A stretch of 64,000 nucleotides of DNA from JADJOY01 sp016713535 [NCBI: Deltaproteobacteria bacterium]. Its GTDB lineage: Bacteria; JADJOY01. The notes under the pieces were generated by a model. The model saw only the letters and a list, made by a program, of their open reading frames with translations, had not been told where the DNA came from and did not search any database. Shown one piece after another: positions 10,937-20,187 of this stretch. Position 1 is the stretch's first letter. Every line of letters starts with the position of its first letter. The stretch is taken from positions 600,640-664,639 of the forward strand of contig JADJOY010000001.1 in assembly GCA_016713535.1 (NCBI GenBank), given 5' to 3'. The translations under genes were made by a program, and so were the position numbers.

Positions 10937-11398
10937 ATGAGCCACGTTCGCAACGTCGAGCAGTTCCGCTCCAGCCTCCGTCGCTTCCTCCACACCAAGG
11001 GGCTCAAGTCGACGCGCCAGCGCGAGGTCGTCGCCGAGTCGTTCCTCGCCGCCACCGATCACGTGAGCGCCGACGAGCTCTACCGCGACATCAGCACCCA
11101 GCACCCCGGCATCGGCTACGCGACCGTCTACCGGACGCTCAAGCTCCTCAAGGAAGCGGGGCTCGCGGCGGAGCGCCACTTCGGTGAGGGCTTCGCGCGC
11201 TTCGAGCCGCTCGAGCCGGGGCAGCACCACGATCACCTGATCTGCACCGGCTGTGGCGCGATCGTCGAGTTCGAGAACCCGGACATCGAGTCGCTCCAGG
11301 ACCGCGTGGCGGAGCGCCACGGCTTCGCCATCGACTATCACCGCCTCGAGCTCTACGGGCGGTGCGCGAAGTGCCGGCCCAAGCAGACCCACTCCTGA
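10937..11398 (+). CDS. Fur-family metal-responsive transcription regulator
   Basis: DNA-binding repressor of the Fur/PerR/Zur family, 153 residues and intact. The winged helix covers residues about 15-90 (STRQREVVAESFL, then IGYATVYRTLKLLKEAGL as the recognition region). The dimerisation/metal domain carries the HHDHLICTGCG motif and the second cysteine pair CAKC near the C-terminus, so both pairs of the structural zinc site are present. The general Fur signature fits, but Fur, PerR and Zur cannot be separated from sequence by eye. It stands alone between the aminotransferase and asparagine synthase; no obvious Fur box was recognised around it. Confidence 0.9.
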   Translation: MSHVRNVEQFRSSLRRFLHTKGLKSTRQREVVAESFLAATDHVSADELYRDISTQHPGIGYATVYRTLKLLKEAGLAAERHFGEGFARFEPLEPGQHHDHLICTGCGAIVEFENPDIESLQDRVAERHGFAIDYHRLELYGRCAKCRPKQTHS

Positions 11399-11527
11399 CG
11401 GTCGTACCGCCAGGCGGCTGAGGGCGGGCGCGCGTCCAAGGCGCGCGGCGCGACGCCGCGGTCTGGGGTGGGCCGTCTGCCTCCAGCGATCCCCCGGATC
11501 TGCGGCGTGACGGTGGTGCGTGTCGCC

Positions 11528-11547
11528 GGCCCGGCAGGAGCCGGGCC
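11528..11547. repeat. Perfect palindrome, 8-bp stem with AGGA loop
   Basis: GGCCCGGC, loop AGGA, GCCGGGCC. It overlaps a 21-bp sequence (GTGTCGCCGG through CAGGAG) found again at 55834-55854. In both places GGGCCCTCCGAG follows shortly after (11543-11554 and 55869-55880), separated in the second copy by an inserted small hairpin. Confidence 0.65.
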
Positions 11548-11587
11548 CTCCGAGGGGGTGGAGCCGGCGTCTCGAGTCGATTCGGAG

Positions 11588-11607
11588 GGACGGCCTCCTG
11601 GCCGTCC
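11588..11607. repeat. Perfect palindrome, 8-bp stem with TCCT loop
   Basis: GGACGGCC, loop TCCT, GGCCGTCC. Read on the minus strand its loop is AGGA, so it is the inverted mate of the palindrome at 11528-11547; the two loops are mutually complementary. Confidence 0.6.
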
Positions 11608-11736
11608 GGCAGCCGGGGGGCGCCGGAAGCCGCGCCCTCTGACCCTCCCTCGGGAACCGACGACGCGAGCGCGACGGATCGTCGGGCTCGCGGTTAGCAT
11701 CGGGCGCCTCGCTCGCCGCCGATCGGGCGCCTCGTC

Positions 11737-13677
11737 ATGTGTGGCATCGCCGGGATCCTCGCCGCTTCACCGTCGCCGGAGCTCGCGCCGGCGCTGCGCC
11801 GGATGTGCGACGCGCAGGCGCACCGCGGGCCGGACGGGGCGGGGTACACGCTCGGCACGCCGGACGGGGCGGGGCGGGTCGCCGAGCACGTCGAGTCGCT
11901 CGACGTCTCGGGGGCGCGCGCGCCGATCGTCGCGCTCGGCCACCGCAGGCTCGCGATCATCGACGTCGCCGGCGGCTTCCAGCCGATGGGTGACGCGAGC
12001 GCGCGGGTCTGGCTCACCTACAACGGCGAGGTCTACAACTTCCGCGAGCTGGCGCGCGAGCTCGCCGAGCGCGGCCACGTGTTCCGCACCCGCTCGGACA
12101 CCGAGGTGGTGCTCGCCGCGTACCTGGAGTGGGGCGCCGCGGGGCTCGAGCGCCTGGTCGGCATGTTCGCGCTGGCGATCTGGGACGGTCGCGACCGCTC
12201 GTTGCTCCTCGCGCGCGATCCGGTCGGCATCAAGCCGCTCCACTGGGCGTGCCAGGACGGGCGCTTGCTGTTCGCGTCCGAGCTCAAGGGAGTGCGCGCC
12301 GGCGGCGACCTCGATCGCACGCTCGACCTCGATGCGCTCGGACGCTATCTGGATCACGACTACGTCCCCGCGCCGCTCACGATCTTCCGCTCGATCCACA
12401 AGCTCGAGGCGGCGCGCTTCCTGACGGCGCGCTGGGAGCCGGGGCGACTCGTGGTCGAGGAGCCGCGGCGCTACTGGCGCCTCGAGCCGCACGTCGATGA
12501 GGCGCCGAGCGCCGCCGACTGGGTCGATGGCGTGCGCGAGCGCATCGAGCGCTCGGTGAAGGCGCAGCTCGTCTCCGACGTGCCGGTGGGAGCGTTCCTC
12601 TCCGGCGGCATCGACTCGAGCGTGGTGGTGGCGTCGATGGCGGATGCGCACCAGGGCGCGGTGCGGACGTTCTCGATCGGGTTCCGCGAGGAGGCGTTCT
12701 CCGAGCTTCCGTTCGCGCGCCGCGTGGCCGAGCGCTGTGGCTCGGAGCACACCGAGTTCGTCGTCACCACCGACCTCCTCGACGTGTTGCCGCGGCTGGT
12801 CGCGCAGCACGACGAGCCCTTTGCCGACAGCTCGATGGTGCCCACCCACTACGTGTGCCAGGAGACGCGCCGCCGTGTGACCGTGGCGCTCTCCGGTGAC
12901 GGCGGTGACGAGCTCTTCGCCGGCTACAACCGCTACACCCAGGCGCTGCTGATGCGCGCGGTGATGGACCGCGTGCCGCGCCCGCTCCACCAGCCGCTCA
13001 GGCACCTGCCCGAGCCCGCGCGACAGCCGTTCCGGCGTTGGGTGCGGGGCGTCAAGCTGCTCGCTGGGCTCGATGGCTGGGAGCGCTATCGCTTCCTGAT
13101 GACGCGGCTCGACGCCGCCCGCCGCGCGCGGCTGGTGCGCCCGGAGGTGGCCGCGGCGACGCCGCCCCAGGCACCCCGCGGCTGGCTCGCGAGCCACTTC
13201 GACGCGCCGACCGGCGCGGATTACCTGACCCGCATCCAGTACACGGACTTCCAGAGCTACCTGCCCGAGGACGTGCTCACCAAGGTGGATCGCGCGAGCA
13301 TGATGCACTCGCTCGAGGTGCGCGTGCCGCTCCTCGACCACCACCTCGCCGGATACGCGTTCCGCATGCCGTCACGCTTCAAGATCCGCCACGGTGAGAA
13401 GAAGTGGGTGCTCAAGCGCGCGTTCCGCGACCGCCTCGACGGCGAGATCCTGAAGCGGCCGAAGATGGGGTTCGGGATCCCGATCGACGCGTGGCTGCGT
13501 GGACCGCTCGCGCCGCTCGCGCGCGAGCTGCTGCTCGACACGCCGGATCCATTCCTCGCGCCGGCGGCCGTGCGCGAGCTGTGGGACGAGCACGCGAGCG
13601 GCGCCGCGCCCTGGGGCTACCCGCTGTGGAACCTGCTGGTCCTCAAGCTCTGGCTCCACCAGCAGGGCGTGACGTGA
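11737..13677 (+). CDS. asnB: Asparagine synthase (glutamine-hydrolysing)
   Basis: 646-residue class II amidotransferase, intact. The N-terminal Ntn glutaminase domain starts MCGIAGIL with Cys2 as the nucleophile, and HRGPD and YNGEVYNF contact glutamine. The synthetase domain carries the ATP pyrophosphatase loop FLSGGIDSS near residue 290. It could make asparagine from aspartate, but asnB paralogues in polysaccharide clusters often amidate uronic acids or other glycan parts. Its position, with a glycosyltransferase whose GTG start overlaps its stop (GTGA at 13674-13677), favours a glycan role (inference). The start ATG gives the mandatory Met-Cys N-terminus. Confidence 0.9.
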   Translation: MCGIAGILAASPSPELAPALRRMCDAQAHRGPDGAGYTLGTPDGAGRVAEHVESLDVSGARAPIVALGHRRLAIIDVAGGFQPMGDASARVWLTYNGEVYNFRELARELAERGHVFRTRSDTEVVLAAYLEWGAAGLERLVGMFALAIWDGRDRSLLLARDPVGIKPLHWACQDGRLLFASELKGVRAGGDLDRTLDLDALGRYLDHDYVPAPLTIFRSIHKLEAARFLTARWEPGRLVVEEPRRYWRLEPHVDEAPSAADWVDGVRERIERSVKAQLVSDVPVGAFLSGGIDSSVVVASMADAHQGAVRTFSIGFREEAFSELPFARRVAERCGSEHTEFVVTTDLLDVLPRLVAQHDEPFADSSMVPTHYVCQETRRRVTVALSGDGGDELFAGYNRYTQALLMRAVMDRVPRPLHQPLRHLPEPARQPFRRWVRGVKLLAGLDGWERYRFLMTRLDAARRARLVRPEVAAATPPQAPRGWLASHFDAPTGADYLTRIQYTDFQSYLPEDVLTKVDRASMMHSLEVRVPLLDHHLAGYAFRMPSRFKIRHGEKKWVLKRAFRDRLDGEILKRPKMGFGIPIDAWLRGPLAPLARELLLDTPDPFLAPAAVRELWDEHASGAAPWGYPLWNLLVLKLWLHQQGVT

Positions 13678-14830
13678 GCGAGGCCGCGCGCGGGCCCGCG
13701 CCGCGCGTGCTCATGATCACCCCTGGCTATCCGCCGGCGGTGGGTGGCGCCGAGATCCAGTGCGCCCGGCTCAGCGAGGCGCTCGCGGCGCGCGGGGTCG
13801 AGGTGCGAGTGGTTACCCGCGGGCTCGGCGCGGCGCCCGCGCGCGAGGAGCGCCGCGGTGTGTCGATCCGCCGCTCGTGGTCGGGGGGCGAGGGGCGCGA
13901 CGTTGCGGCTCGGCTCGGTCGCGCCGCGGCGTTCCTCCTTCACATCCGGCGTGAGGTCCGCGCGATCGCGGCCGAGCCGGGCTGGGTGATCCACCACCAC
14001 GGTCTCGGCATGGGGCTGGTGGCGGCGCGGCTGGCAGCGCGGCCGAAGGAGGCGCCGATGGTCGCCAAGGTGCTGTGCGGGGGATTGGCGGCGAGTGTGC
14101 GCGGCTACGCTCGCGGCGGCGTTTCTGGCCAGTGCGGTGGGCGCTACGCCACGTCGACCGTTTCGTCGCGCTGGTGCCGACGATCGAGGACGAGCTCGCC
14201 GCGCTGGGCGTGGCGCCGGCGCGGGTGGTGGTGGTCCCGAACGGCGTCGCACTGCCGCCGCCCGTCGCGCTCGACGCCGCGGCGGCCGCCGCGCGGCCGC
14301 TCACGGTGCTCTTCGGCGGCCGACTCGACGCGCAGAAGGACCTCCCCACGCTGCTCGAAGCGTGGCGGGAGGTGGCGACTGCGTTCCCGGACGCGCGACT
14401 CGTCCTCGCTGGCGAGGGGCCGGAGCGCGCGGGCCTGCTCGCACGCCGCGATGCGCTCGGCCTCGCGACGAGCGTCGAGCTGCCCGGTTTCGTCGCCGAC
14501 TACGCCGAGCGCCTCGCCGGTTGCGCGGTCTTCGTGCTGCCGTCGCGCTTCGAGGGGATGTCGAACGCGCTGCTCGAGGCGATGGCCGCGGCGCGCGCGT
14601 GTCTCACGAGCGACCTGGCCGAGAACCGCCACACCCTCGGCGACGCCGGTCGGTGCTTCGCGGTCGGCGACGCGCGCGCGCTGGCGAGCGTGCTGGTCGA
14701 GCTACTCGGCTCGGCCGCCGAGCGCGCGCGGCTGGGAGTGCTCGGGCGCCGCCGTGCCGAAGAGCGGTTCGCGCTCGGCGCGGTCGCGGACCGCTATCTC
14801 GGCCTCTATCGCGAGCTGCTCGCTCGCTGA
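13674..14830 (+). CDS. Group 1 glycosyltransferase (frameshifted)
   Basis: GT-B fold glycosyltransferase of about 385 residues. The N-lobe opens with VLMITPGYPPAVGGAEIQ, the usual family start; the C-lobe begins near VLFGGRLDAQKDLPTLLEA and has the donor-site motif VLPSRFEGMSNALLEAMAA. A single frameshift at about 14090-14130 separates VLCGGLAASVRGYAR from RHVDRFVALVPTIEDELAAL. The GTG start at 13674 is coupled to the asnB stop. The gene converges on the pilin gene on the other strand: the two stop codons are separated by a single base (14831), leaving no room for a separate terminator. Sugar specificity is unknown. Confidence 0.85.
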
Positions 14831-14831
14831 C

Positions 14832-15338
14832 TCACATCTGGATCGAGAACGAACGCGTCTGTCTCGAGGTGGTCTGGAAGCCCTGGCCGGTCTTGTAGAG
14901 CCGCTGGGTGAAGACCACGGTGTTGTTGCCGGTGGCGGTGAGCTGCACCTGACAGCTGTTGCCGTCGGTGTCGACGGCGGAGGTGGTGTACGCGAGCTGA
15001 CTCTTGTTGCGCGGGTTCTTCTCGCGGACGTGGCGGGTCAGCACGCAGTCGCGGGCGGCCGTGGCGGGATCGGACCCGGGGCCGGTGTTGCACGAGGTGG
15101 GGACCCCCTGCAGCAGCACCTTGTTCATCTCGTTGCTGATCTCGCCGTTCAGCGCCCGGTACGTGGCGTCGCAGGTGCGGTTCTGCGCGTTGGTGCGTGC
15201 GCGCATGAGCTGTGGCACGCCGATCGCCGCGAGGATCGACAAGATGGCGACCACCACCAGCATCTCGATCGCCGTGAAGCCGCCGGTGGAGCGTGGCGCG
15301 AGGTGTGAGGAACGGCCGAGACGAGGAATCGTGTGCAT
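14832..15338 (-). CDS. Type IV pilin-like protein (divergent, minus strand)
   Basis: 168-residue class III-signal-containing pilin. The prepilin motif is STGGFTAIEMLVVVAILSIL, with cleavage expected between Gly and Phe (leader about 20 residues), Glu at +5 and a 20-residue hydrophobic helix. The mature globular part has cysteine pairs (NRTCDATY, TSCNT, RDCVL, NSCQV). I chose the ATG at 15338 because GAGAGG precedes it by a few bases and because further upstream in-frame sequence is basic and unlike a leader. It is transcribed away from the plus-strand pilins; the 241 bp between the starts contain the promoter at 15494-15523 for the other direction. It could be a major or a minor pilin. Confidence 0.88.
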   Translation of the reverse strand: MHTIPRLGRSSHLAPRSTGGFTAIEMLVVVAILSILAAIGVPQLMRARTNAQNRTCDATYRALNGEISNEMNKVLLQGVPTSCNTGPGSDPATAARDCVLTRHVREKNPRNKSQLAYTTSAVDTDGNSCQVQLTATGNNTVVFTQRLYKTGQGFQTTSRQTRSFSIQM

Positions 15339-15493
15339 GGGACCTCTCCGCGAATGGGGCCCGTTCGAGGCTGGCGACCGACCTGGCGGGACGTCCAGGT
15401 GGCCCGCGCCGAGGTTCGATCGCTGGGCTTGGGCACGGTTGGGTAACGGTTCGATGCCGCGACCGTCAAACGTCGAAGGGTGTGGCCTGTGCG

Positions 15494-15523
15494 TTGACAC
15501 TCGGAAACCAGCGTCCCTATACT
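15494..15523 (+). promoter_or_regulatory. Sigma-70 promoter for the plus-strand pilin genes
   Basis: TTGACA (15494-15499, perfect) and TATACT (15518-15523, five of six) are separated by 18 bp. The segment is conspicuously AT-rich for this genome. Transcription would start near 15530, about 50 bp before the pilin ATG at 15580. It is the best promoter seen in the window. Confidence 0.75.
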
Positions 15524-15579
15524 TTCTTTGCATATAGCGAATTTTGACGTCTCCGAGCAAGCGCACCGTGGAGCGCCCC

Positions 15580-16134
15580 ATGACGATTCGACCCCGTCGC
15601 AGCGGTTCAGAGGCCGGTTTCTCCCTCATCGAGCTGCTCGTCGTGGTGTCGATCATCGTCATCATCACGGCCGTCGCCATCGGTCAGTACGTCGGGGCGC
15701 GGACCCAACGCGTCCGCCACGAGGCCACCGCCTCGCTGCCCGGCCTCAAGGCGTTCGAAGAGGCCTACTGGGAGCGTACCGGCGCGTTCATCTTCAGCGC
15801 GGACGCGAACGATCGCCTGAAGTACGCCAGTGCGACCACCGACAAGTGCGAGAATCCGGCGAATACTTCCGCGTTCCAGCAGGCCACGTACCCGAAGAGC
15901 GCGAAGGGCTTCTCGCCGCAGGGCTGCCAGTTCCAGTACTACGTGATCCCGGACCGCTGCGAGGCCAACTGCTCCGACGCCGGCGCGAACGACGCGTGCG
16001 AGAGCGGGACACCGGTGCGGTGCTTCTGCGCCATCGCGATCGGCAGCGCCACGGTCGCCAAGAACGAGAAGTTCTGTATGGACGACCTGGGGCGCCAGTT
16101 CGCAAGCGTCGCTGGCGTCAAGGACTGGAACTGA
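15580..16134 (+). CDS. Type IV pilin-like protein, candidate major pilin
   Basis: 184-residue pilin with a short leader ending in Gly at EAGFSLIELLVVVSIIVI (Glu5 present) and a continuous hydrophobic N-terminal helix. The C-terminal half is unusually rich in cysteine (about eight, including RCEANC, RCFCA and FCMDD), suggesting a disulphide-braced head. An upstream TTG (15544) is possible, but the ATG at 15580 has GGAG a few bases before it and yields a normal leader. Because it sits directly behind the best promoter in the window, it is the leading candidate for the major subunit (inference). The next pilin gene follows after 28 bp and is probably co-transcribed. Confidence 0.88.
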   Translation: MTIRPRRSGSEAGFSLIELLVVVSIIVIITAVAIGQYVGARTQRVRHEATASLPGLKAFEEAYWERTGAFIFSADANDRLKYASATTDKCENPANTSAFQQATYPKSAKGFSPQGCQFQYYVIPDRCEANCSDAGANDACESGTPVRCFCAIAIGSATVAKNEKFCMDDLGRQFASVAGVKDWN

Positions 16135-16162
16135 TCGGCTCGTCGCCGAGGGAGGTTGTGGG

Positions 16163-16621
16163 ATGAAGACGTCGATCGATCGAGCCCGTCGCGGCGCTGC
16201 TGGTTTCACGCTCGTCGAGCTCCTGGTGGTGGTGACCATCCTCGGGTTGCTCGCGATGATCGCGGTGCCCCAGCTCTTCAGGACCCGCGAGAAGGGCGTC
16301 CGCAAGGAAGGGATGACGAACGTGATGAACATCGCGGGCGCGCTGGAGCGTCGCTTCGCGGACGGCAACTTCTCCTACACCACCGGCACCGGCGGCACCT
16401 GCCCGGGCACCAGCAGCTCGTACACGGGTGGCACCACCATCGGCGACCTGAACATGGCGGTGCAGGGCACGTACTACACCTACACGATCGCGGTGACCGA
16501 CCCGAACGGCGACAACCTGTGCGAGAACTTCACGATCACCGCGACCGGCGCCGTGGCGCCGGTGGTCGGCCAGACCATCACGTACAACCAGGCTGGCGTG
16601 AAGGGTGGCACCTGGCAGTGA
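16163..16621 (+). CDS. Type IV pilin-like protein
   Basis: 152-residue pilin, intact. The prepilin site is RGAAGFTLVELLVVVTILGL with Glu5, followed by VPQLFRTREKG and an Asn/Thr/Gly-rich head with only two cysteines (GGTCPG and NLCEN). GGGAGGTTGTGGG immediately upstream supplies the ribosome site for the ATG at 16163. It resembles GspG/PilE-type subunits in its N-terminal third. It is probably in one transcript with the pilin at 15580. Which of the three pilins here is the main fibre subunit is not resolved by sequence. Confidence 0.88.
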   Translation: MKTSIDRARRGAAGFTLVELLVVVTILGLLAMIAVPQLFRTREKGVRKEGMTNVMNIAGALERRFADGNFSYTTGTGGTCPGTSSSYTGGTTIGDLNMAVQGTYYTYTIAVTDPNGDNLCENFTITATGAVAPVVGQTITYNQAGVKGGTWQ

Positions 16622-16721
16622 GCCTTCGCGCTGCGAGGCGCGCGCTGACGCTCGCCGAGCGCCGTCCGTGCGAGCCCAGGCGCGCGACGACGCGCGCGAA
16701 CCGTGACATGTTCGGCGCGCC

Positions 16722-17390
16722 GTGACCGCCGTCGACACCCCCAACGCGCGCGCCACCCCGACGGGCTCACCGGATTCCTCCCCCGCTGGGCTCGCGTCGC
16801 TCCCGGCGCCGCGGGTGTGGCTCGGGCTGTTGGTGGTCGTGGTGATCGGGGTGGTGAGCGCGACGGCGTTTCGCGCCAGCCTCGACGCGCGCCGCGCCAC
16901 GCAGCGCGCCTCCGAGGCACGGGCACGCGGCGATCGGGTCGGGGAGATCGTCGAGCTGGGGCGGGTGATCCGCGCTCTCCCGCTCGATCGATCCCGTCCC
17001 GAGGAGGCCGCGGCCGCGCTCGCGGCGATCGCCGCGAGCGCCGAGAGCGACGCGGATCCCGAGCTGGCGCGGGAGGCGTGGCGCGAGCTGCGCAGCGCCT
17101 GGTTCGCGGTGCGCGGGCTCGGTGATCCCGGGCGGAGCTGGATCGACCGCGCTGCGGGGGAGCTCACTCGCCTCGGGGCCGCGCGCGAGGCGTCGATCGA
17201 GCCACGCCTGGCGCGGCCGCTGCCATCGCTGGTCGCGGCGCTCGCGCTCTTCGGCTGGGGCGGGTGCGCGTTCGGTCTGGTGTGGCGCGGTCTCGAGCCG
17301 TCGGGACGGCTCAAGCGCGCGGCCCTGCCGTGGGCGCTCGGAGTGCTGGCCTGGCTCTCGGTGTGGGTGATGGCGCTTCGCGCCGCGTGA
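16722..17390 (+). CDS. Unknown membrane protein in the pilus island
   Basis: 222 residues starting at GTG. One membrane segment lies at about residues 32-50 (VWLGLLVVVVIGVVSATAF), then an Ala/Arg/Glu-rich, probably helical periplasmic or cytoplasmic region (residues 55-165), and two C-terminal hydrophobic segments (about 170-190 and 203-220). Codon use matches its neighbours, so it is a real gene, but I recognise no family. Placed between pilin and prepilin peptidase genes, it may be an accessory of pilus assembly; this is only position-based. Confidence 0.6.
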   Translation: MTAVDTPNARATPTGSPDSSPAGLASLPAPRVWLGLLVVVVIGVVSATAFRASLDARRATQRASEARARGDRVGEIVELGRVIRALPLDRSRPEEAAAALAAIAASAESDADPELAREAWRELRSAWFAVRGLGDPGRSWIDRAAGELTRLGAAREASIEPRLARPLPSLVAALALFGWGGCAFGLVWRGLEPSGRLKRAALPWALGVLAWLSVWVMALRAA

Positions 17391-17408
17391 CGTTGGGAGG
17401 GGCGATCG

Positions 17409-17592
17409 ATGGTCTCGTGGTTCCTGGTGGTCGCCGGTTCCGGGCTTCGCGGCGGTTGGTACGCGCGCCCTGGCCGCAGCGGAGGAATCGTCGTGGGTCG
17501 GCGCGATCATCCTGCCGGGCGGGCTGATCGTGCTGGGCCTCGGCGTGCTGGGAGTCCTGATCCCGGGTTTCCTTCCCGCGTCGCTTTGGTAG
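17409..17592 (+). other. Possible small membrane protein, disrupted
   Basis: Between the unknown membrane protein and the prepilin peptidase lies an ATG at 17409 (MVSWFLVVA) in one frame and, in another frame, a hydrophobic tail ending at TAG 17590-17592 with AIILPGGLIVLGLGVLGV. Joined by one indel they would make a protein of about 60 residues. The hydrophobic stretch is coding-like but no family is recognised, and it may be chance. Confidence 0.3.
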
Positions 17593-17629
17593 GATCGCCG
17601 TTCGCTCCCCGGCCCCGAGCCGGATCCCG

Positions 17630-18535
17630 ATGCACGCGACCTCGACCGCTGCTCATCCACTGCTCTACCTCGGCGAGCAATTCCGCCTGATGGTGACGCT
17701 GTGGCCGGGGTGGAGGCTGGTGTTCGTGAGGCTCGTCGGGGCGTGTGTCGGTAGCTTCCTCAACGTGGTGATCTGGCGGCTGCCGAACGGGCAGTCGGTG
17801 CTGAAGCCCGATTCGCGCTGCCCGTCCTGCCTCACGCCGCTGCGCTGGCGCGACAACCTGCCGGTGATCGGCTGGCTGGCGGTGGGTCGGCGCTGCGCGC
17901 GGTGCTGGTCGCCGGTCTCCGGCCGCTATCCGCTGGTCGAGCTGATGACGGCGGCACTCGCCGTGGTGCTGGTGCGGATCGACGGCTACTCGGGGGCGAC
18001 GCTGGCGCGTTTCGTGTTCGTGGCGGCGCTGGTGGCGATCACGTTCATCGACCTCGACCACTTCATCATCCCGGACGTGATCTCCTACTCGGGGATCGTG
18101 CTTGGGCTGGTGTTCACGCAGGTGCTCGAGCCAGTGCCGGGCGGGCTCGGCACGGCCATGCCCGGCTGGCTCGGCCTCGCGGTGCGCTGGGTGCTCGAGC
18201 GGCGCGCCGCGTTCGCCGGGATCCTGCTCGGCGGCGGCTCGCTCTACGCGATCGCGCTCGCCTACTGGTGGGCGCGCCGCCAGGAAGGGATGGGCGGCGG
18301 GGACGTCAAGATGCTCGCCATGATCGGCGCGTTCCTGGGCTGGCAGTCGATTCCGTTCACGATCCTGGTGGCGTCGGTGCTGGGGGTGGTGATCGGCCTC
18401 GGCGCGATGGTTGCCGAGCGCGGCTCGCTCCAGCACCGGATACCGTTCGGGCCGTTCCTCGCCTTCGGCGCGCTGGCGTGGGTCTACCTCGGGCCCTTTC
18501 TTCCCGATGCGCTGCGAATCGTCCCCGCGCACTGA
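17630..18535 (+). CDS. pilD: Prepilin peptidase / N-methyltransferase
   Basis: Inner-membrane aspartic protease that removes prepilin leaders after Gly and N-methylates the new terminus; 301 residues, normal length. The N-terminal cytoplasmic domain has GSFLNVVIWRLP and the zinc-binding cysteines CPSC and CARC. The two catalytic aspartates lie in AITFIDLDHFIIPD and GGGDVKMLAMIGAFLGW, both intact. About eight hydrophobic segments are visible. It would process all the pilins and minor pilins of this island. It is followed after 42 bp by the histidine kinase gene. Confidence 0.95.
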   Translation: MHATSTAAHPLLYLGEQFRLMVTLWPGWRLVFVRLVGACVGSFLNVVIWRLPNGQSVLKPDSRCPSCLTPLRWRDNLPVIGWLAVGRRCARCWSPVSGRYPLVELMTAALAVVLVRIDGYSGATLARFVFVAALVAITFIDLDHFIIPDVISYSGIVLGLVFTQVLEPVPGGLGTAMPGWLGLAVRWVLERRAAFAGILLGGGSLYAIALAYWWARRQEGMGGGDVKMLAMIGAFLGWQSIPFTILVASVLGVVIGLGAMVAERGSLQHRIPFGPFLAFGALAWVYLGPFLPDALRIVPAH

Positions 18536-18577
18536 CGCGGCGCGCCCCGCCTCGGCGTCGCCATCGACCGGGCAGCC

Positions 18578-20187
18578 GTGAAGCCCGTCACTCGCCGCCG
18601 GGGGATCGCGGCGGACGTACTGTTGAGCCTCGGGCTCACCGTTGCGACCGCGTTGGTGCTGCTGGTGGTGATCGTGGCGCGCTCGGCGCAGGAGGTGTAC
18701 CTGACCCGCGAGGAGGCGCGGCTGCGCCTCGAGCTCGCGCAGATCACCGAGCCGGGGGTGCGCGAGCACGTGCTGCCGGGATCCTCGATCCCCGACTGGG
18801 CCAAGCTGATGTTCGGTGTGCGCGACGAGGATGGGTTCCTCCTCCACGGCGCCCAGGGCGAGTCGTTCGGGCGCGGCAAGCCGGCGGAGGACCCGCGCTG
18901 GCAGGCGTGGGCGCAGGGTGCGCCGAGCGGTGCGCCCAGCGACGTCGAGGTGGAGCGCGCCGGGCTCTTCGGGCGGCCGGTGCGCCTCTTCGGCACCGCC
19001 TCGGTCACCATCGACGGCGTCCCCTACGCGCTGGTGGTCATGCGTGGGCTCGACGAGGAGGCCGCGCCGGGGACGGTCGAGCTGCTCGGGCTGTCGGTGA
19101 TGCTCTTCACGGCGGTGCCGCTCGCGTTCGGATACGTATTGCTGTCGCGCTCGGTGGTGAAGCCGATCCAGCGTCTCGTGGCGGTCACCGATCGCATGGG
19201 GACAGGGGATGCGAGCGTGCGGGTCGGCGAGCTCGAGGCCGGCGCGATCGAGCTCGCGCGGCTGGCCAGCTCCTTCGACGTGATGGCCGCGCGCGTGGAG
19301 GAGGACCGCCGGGTTCGCGAGCGCCAGCTCGAGGAGCTCGCCGCGGTGAACCGTGAGCTCGAGCATGCGCAGGCCGAGCGCGTTCGCGCCGAGAAGCTCG
19401 CCACCGTCGGGCGGCTCTCGGCGGGGATCGCGCACGAGATCGGCAACCCCCTCGGCGCGGTCCAGGGCTTCACCGAGCTGCTCCTCGAAGCCGCCCGCGC
19501 CCCCCGATCGCGGTTCCCTCAGCGCCTCGGAGCAGCTCGACCTGCTGGAGCGCGTCGAGCGCGAGACGCGCCGGATCCGCGGCATCGTCGAGGGCCTGCT
19601 GCGCTTCGCGCGCGCGCCGGTCGGCGCAGACGCCTCTTGCGATCCGGATGCGGTGGTGCGAGAGACGGTGGAGTTCCTCTCCGCTCAGGGCGCCTTCCGT
19701 CAGGCGCGGGTCGAGCGCGAGCTCGGCGCGAGCGGGGCGACGGTGGGGATCGATGCCCAGGCGCTGCAGCAGGTGCTGGTGAACCTGATCGTGAACGGGC
19801 TCGACGCCATGGGGGCCGCCGGGCGTATCGAGGTGCGCACGATGGTCCGCGCGTGGCCGGGTGAGGTCCCCGCCGGCGGTGGTCTCGGCGAGGGCTGGGT
19901 CGCGGTGCTGCGCCCGCCCTCGGACGGCGCGCCCGTGGGCGTGTCGGTGCGGGTGTCGGACGGCGGCCGAGGTATCGCGCCCGAGCTGCTGTCGCGGGTC
20001 TTCGAGCCCTTCTTCACCACCAAGGACGTCGGGCGGGGGACCGGGCTCGGACTCGCGATCGTGCTCGGCTCGGTCGAGAAGCGCGCGGCGGCATCGCCGT
20101 GCGCAGCTGCTCCACCGGCACCGAAGTGGACGTGTGGCTGCCGGCCGTGGACGTGGCGGGTGGGCACGTAGGGCGTGAGGGGGATGG

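Larger units (their letters stand above)
11399..11736. other. Gene-free interval with REP-like palindromes
   Basis: 338 bp without a credible gene. It holds two perfect 8-bp-stem hairpins, 11528-11547 (loop AGGA) and 11588-11607 (loop TCCT). They are therefore the same stem-AGGA-stem design in opposite orientation, like a REP/BIME pair. The first lies within a 21-bp sequence (11520-11540) that recurs exactly at 55834-55854. No convincing promoter for the asparagine synthase gene was seen. Confidence 0.6.

Noticed and set aside
15517-15532. Sigma-54 promoter for pilin genes (TTGCA at 15528)
   Set aside because: No GG element lies at the required distance upstream, whereas the sigma-70 boxes are nearly perfect.
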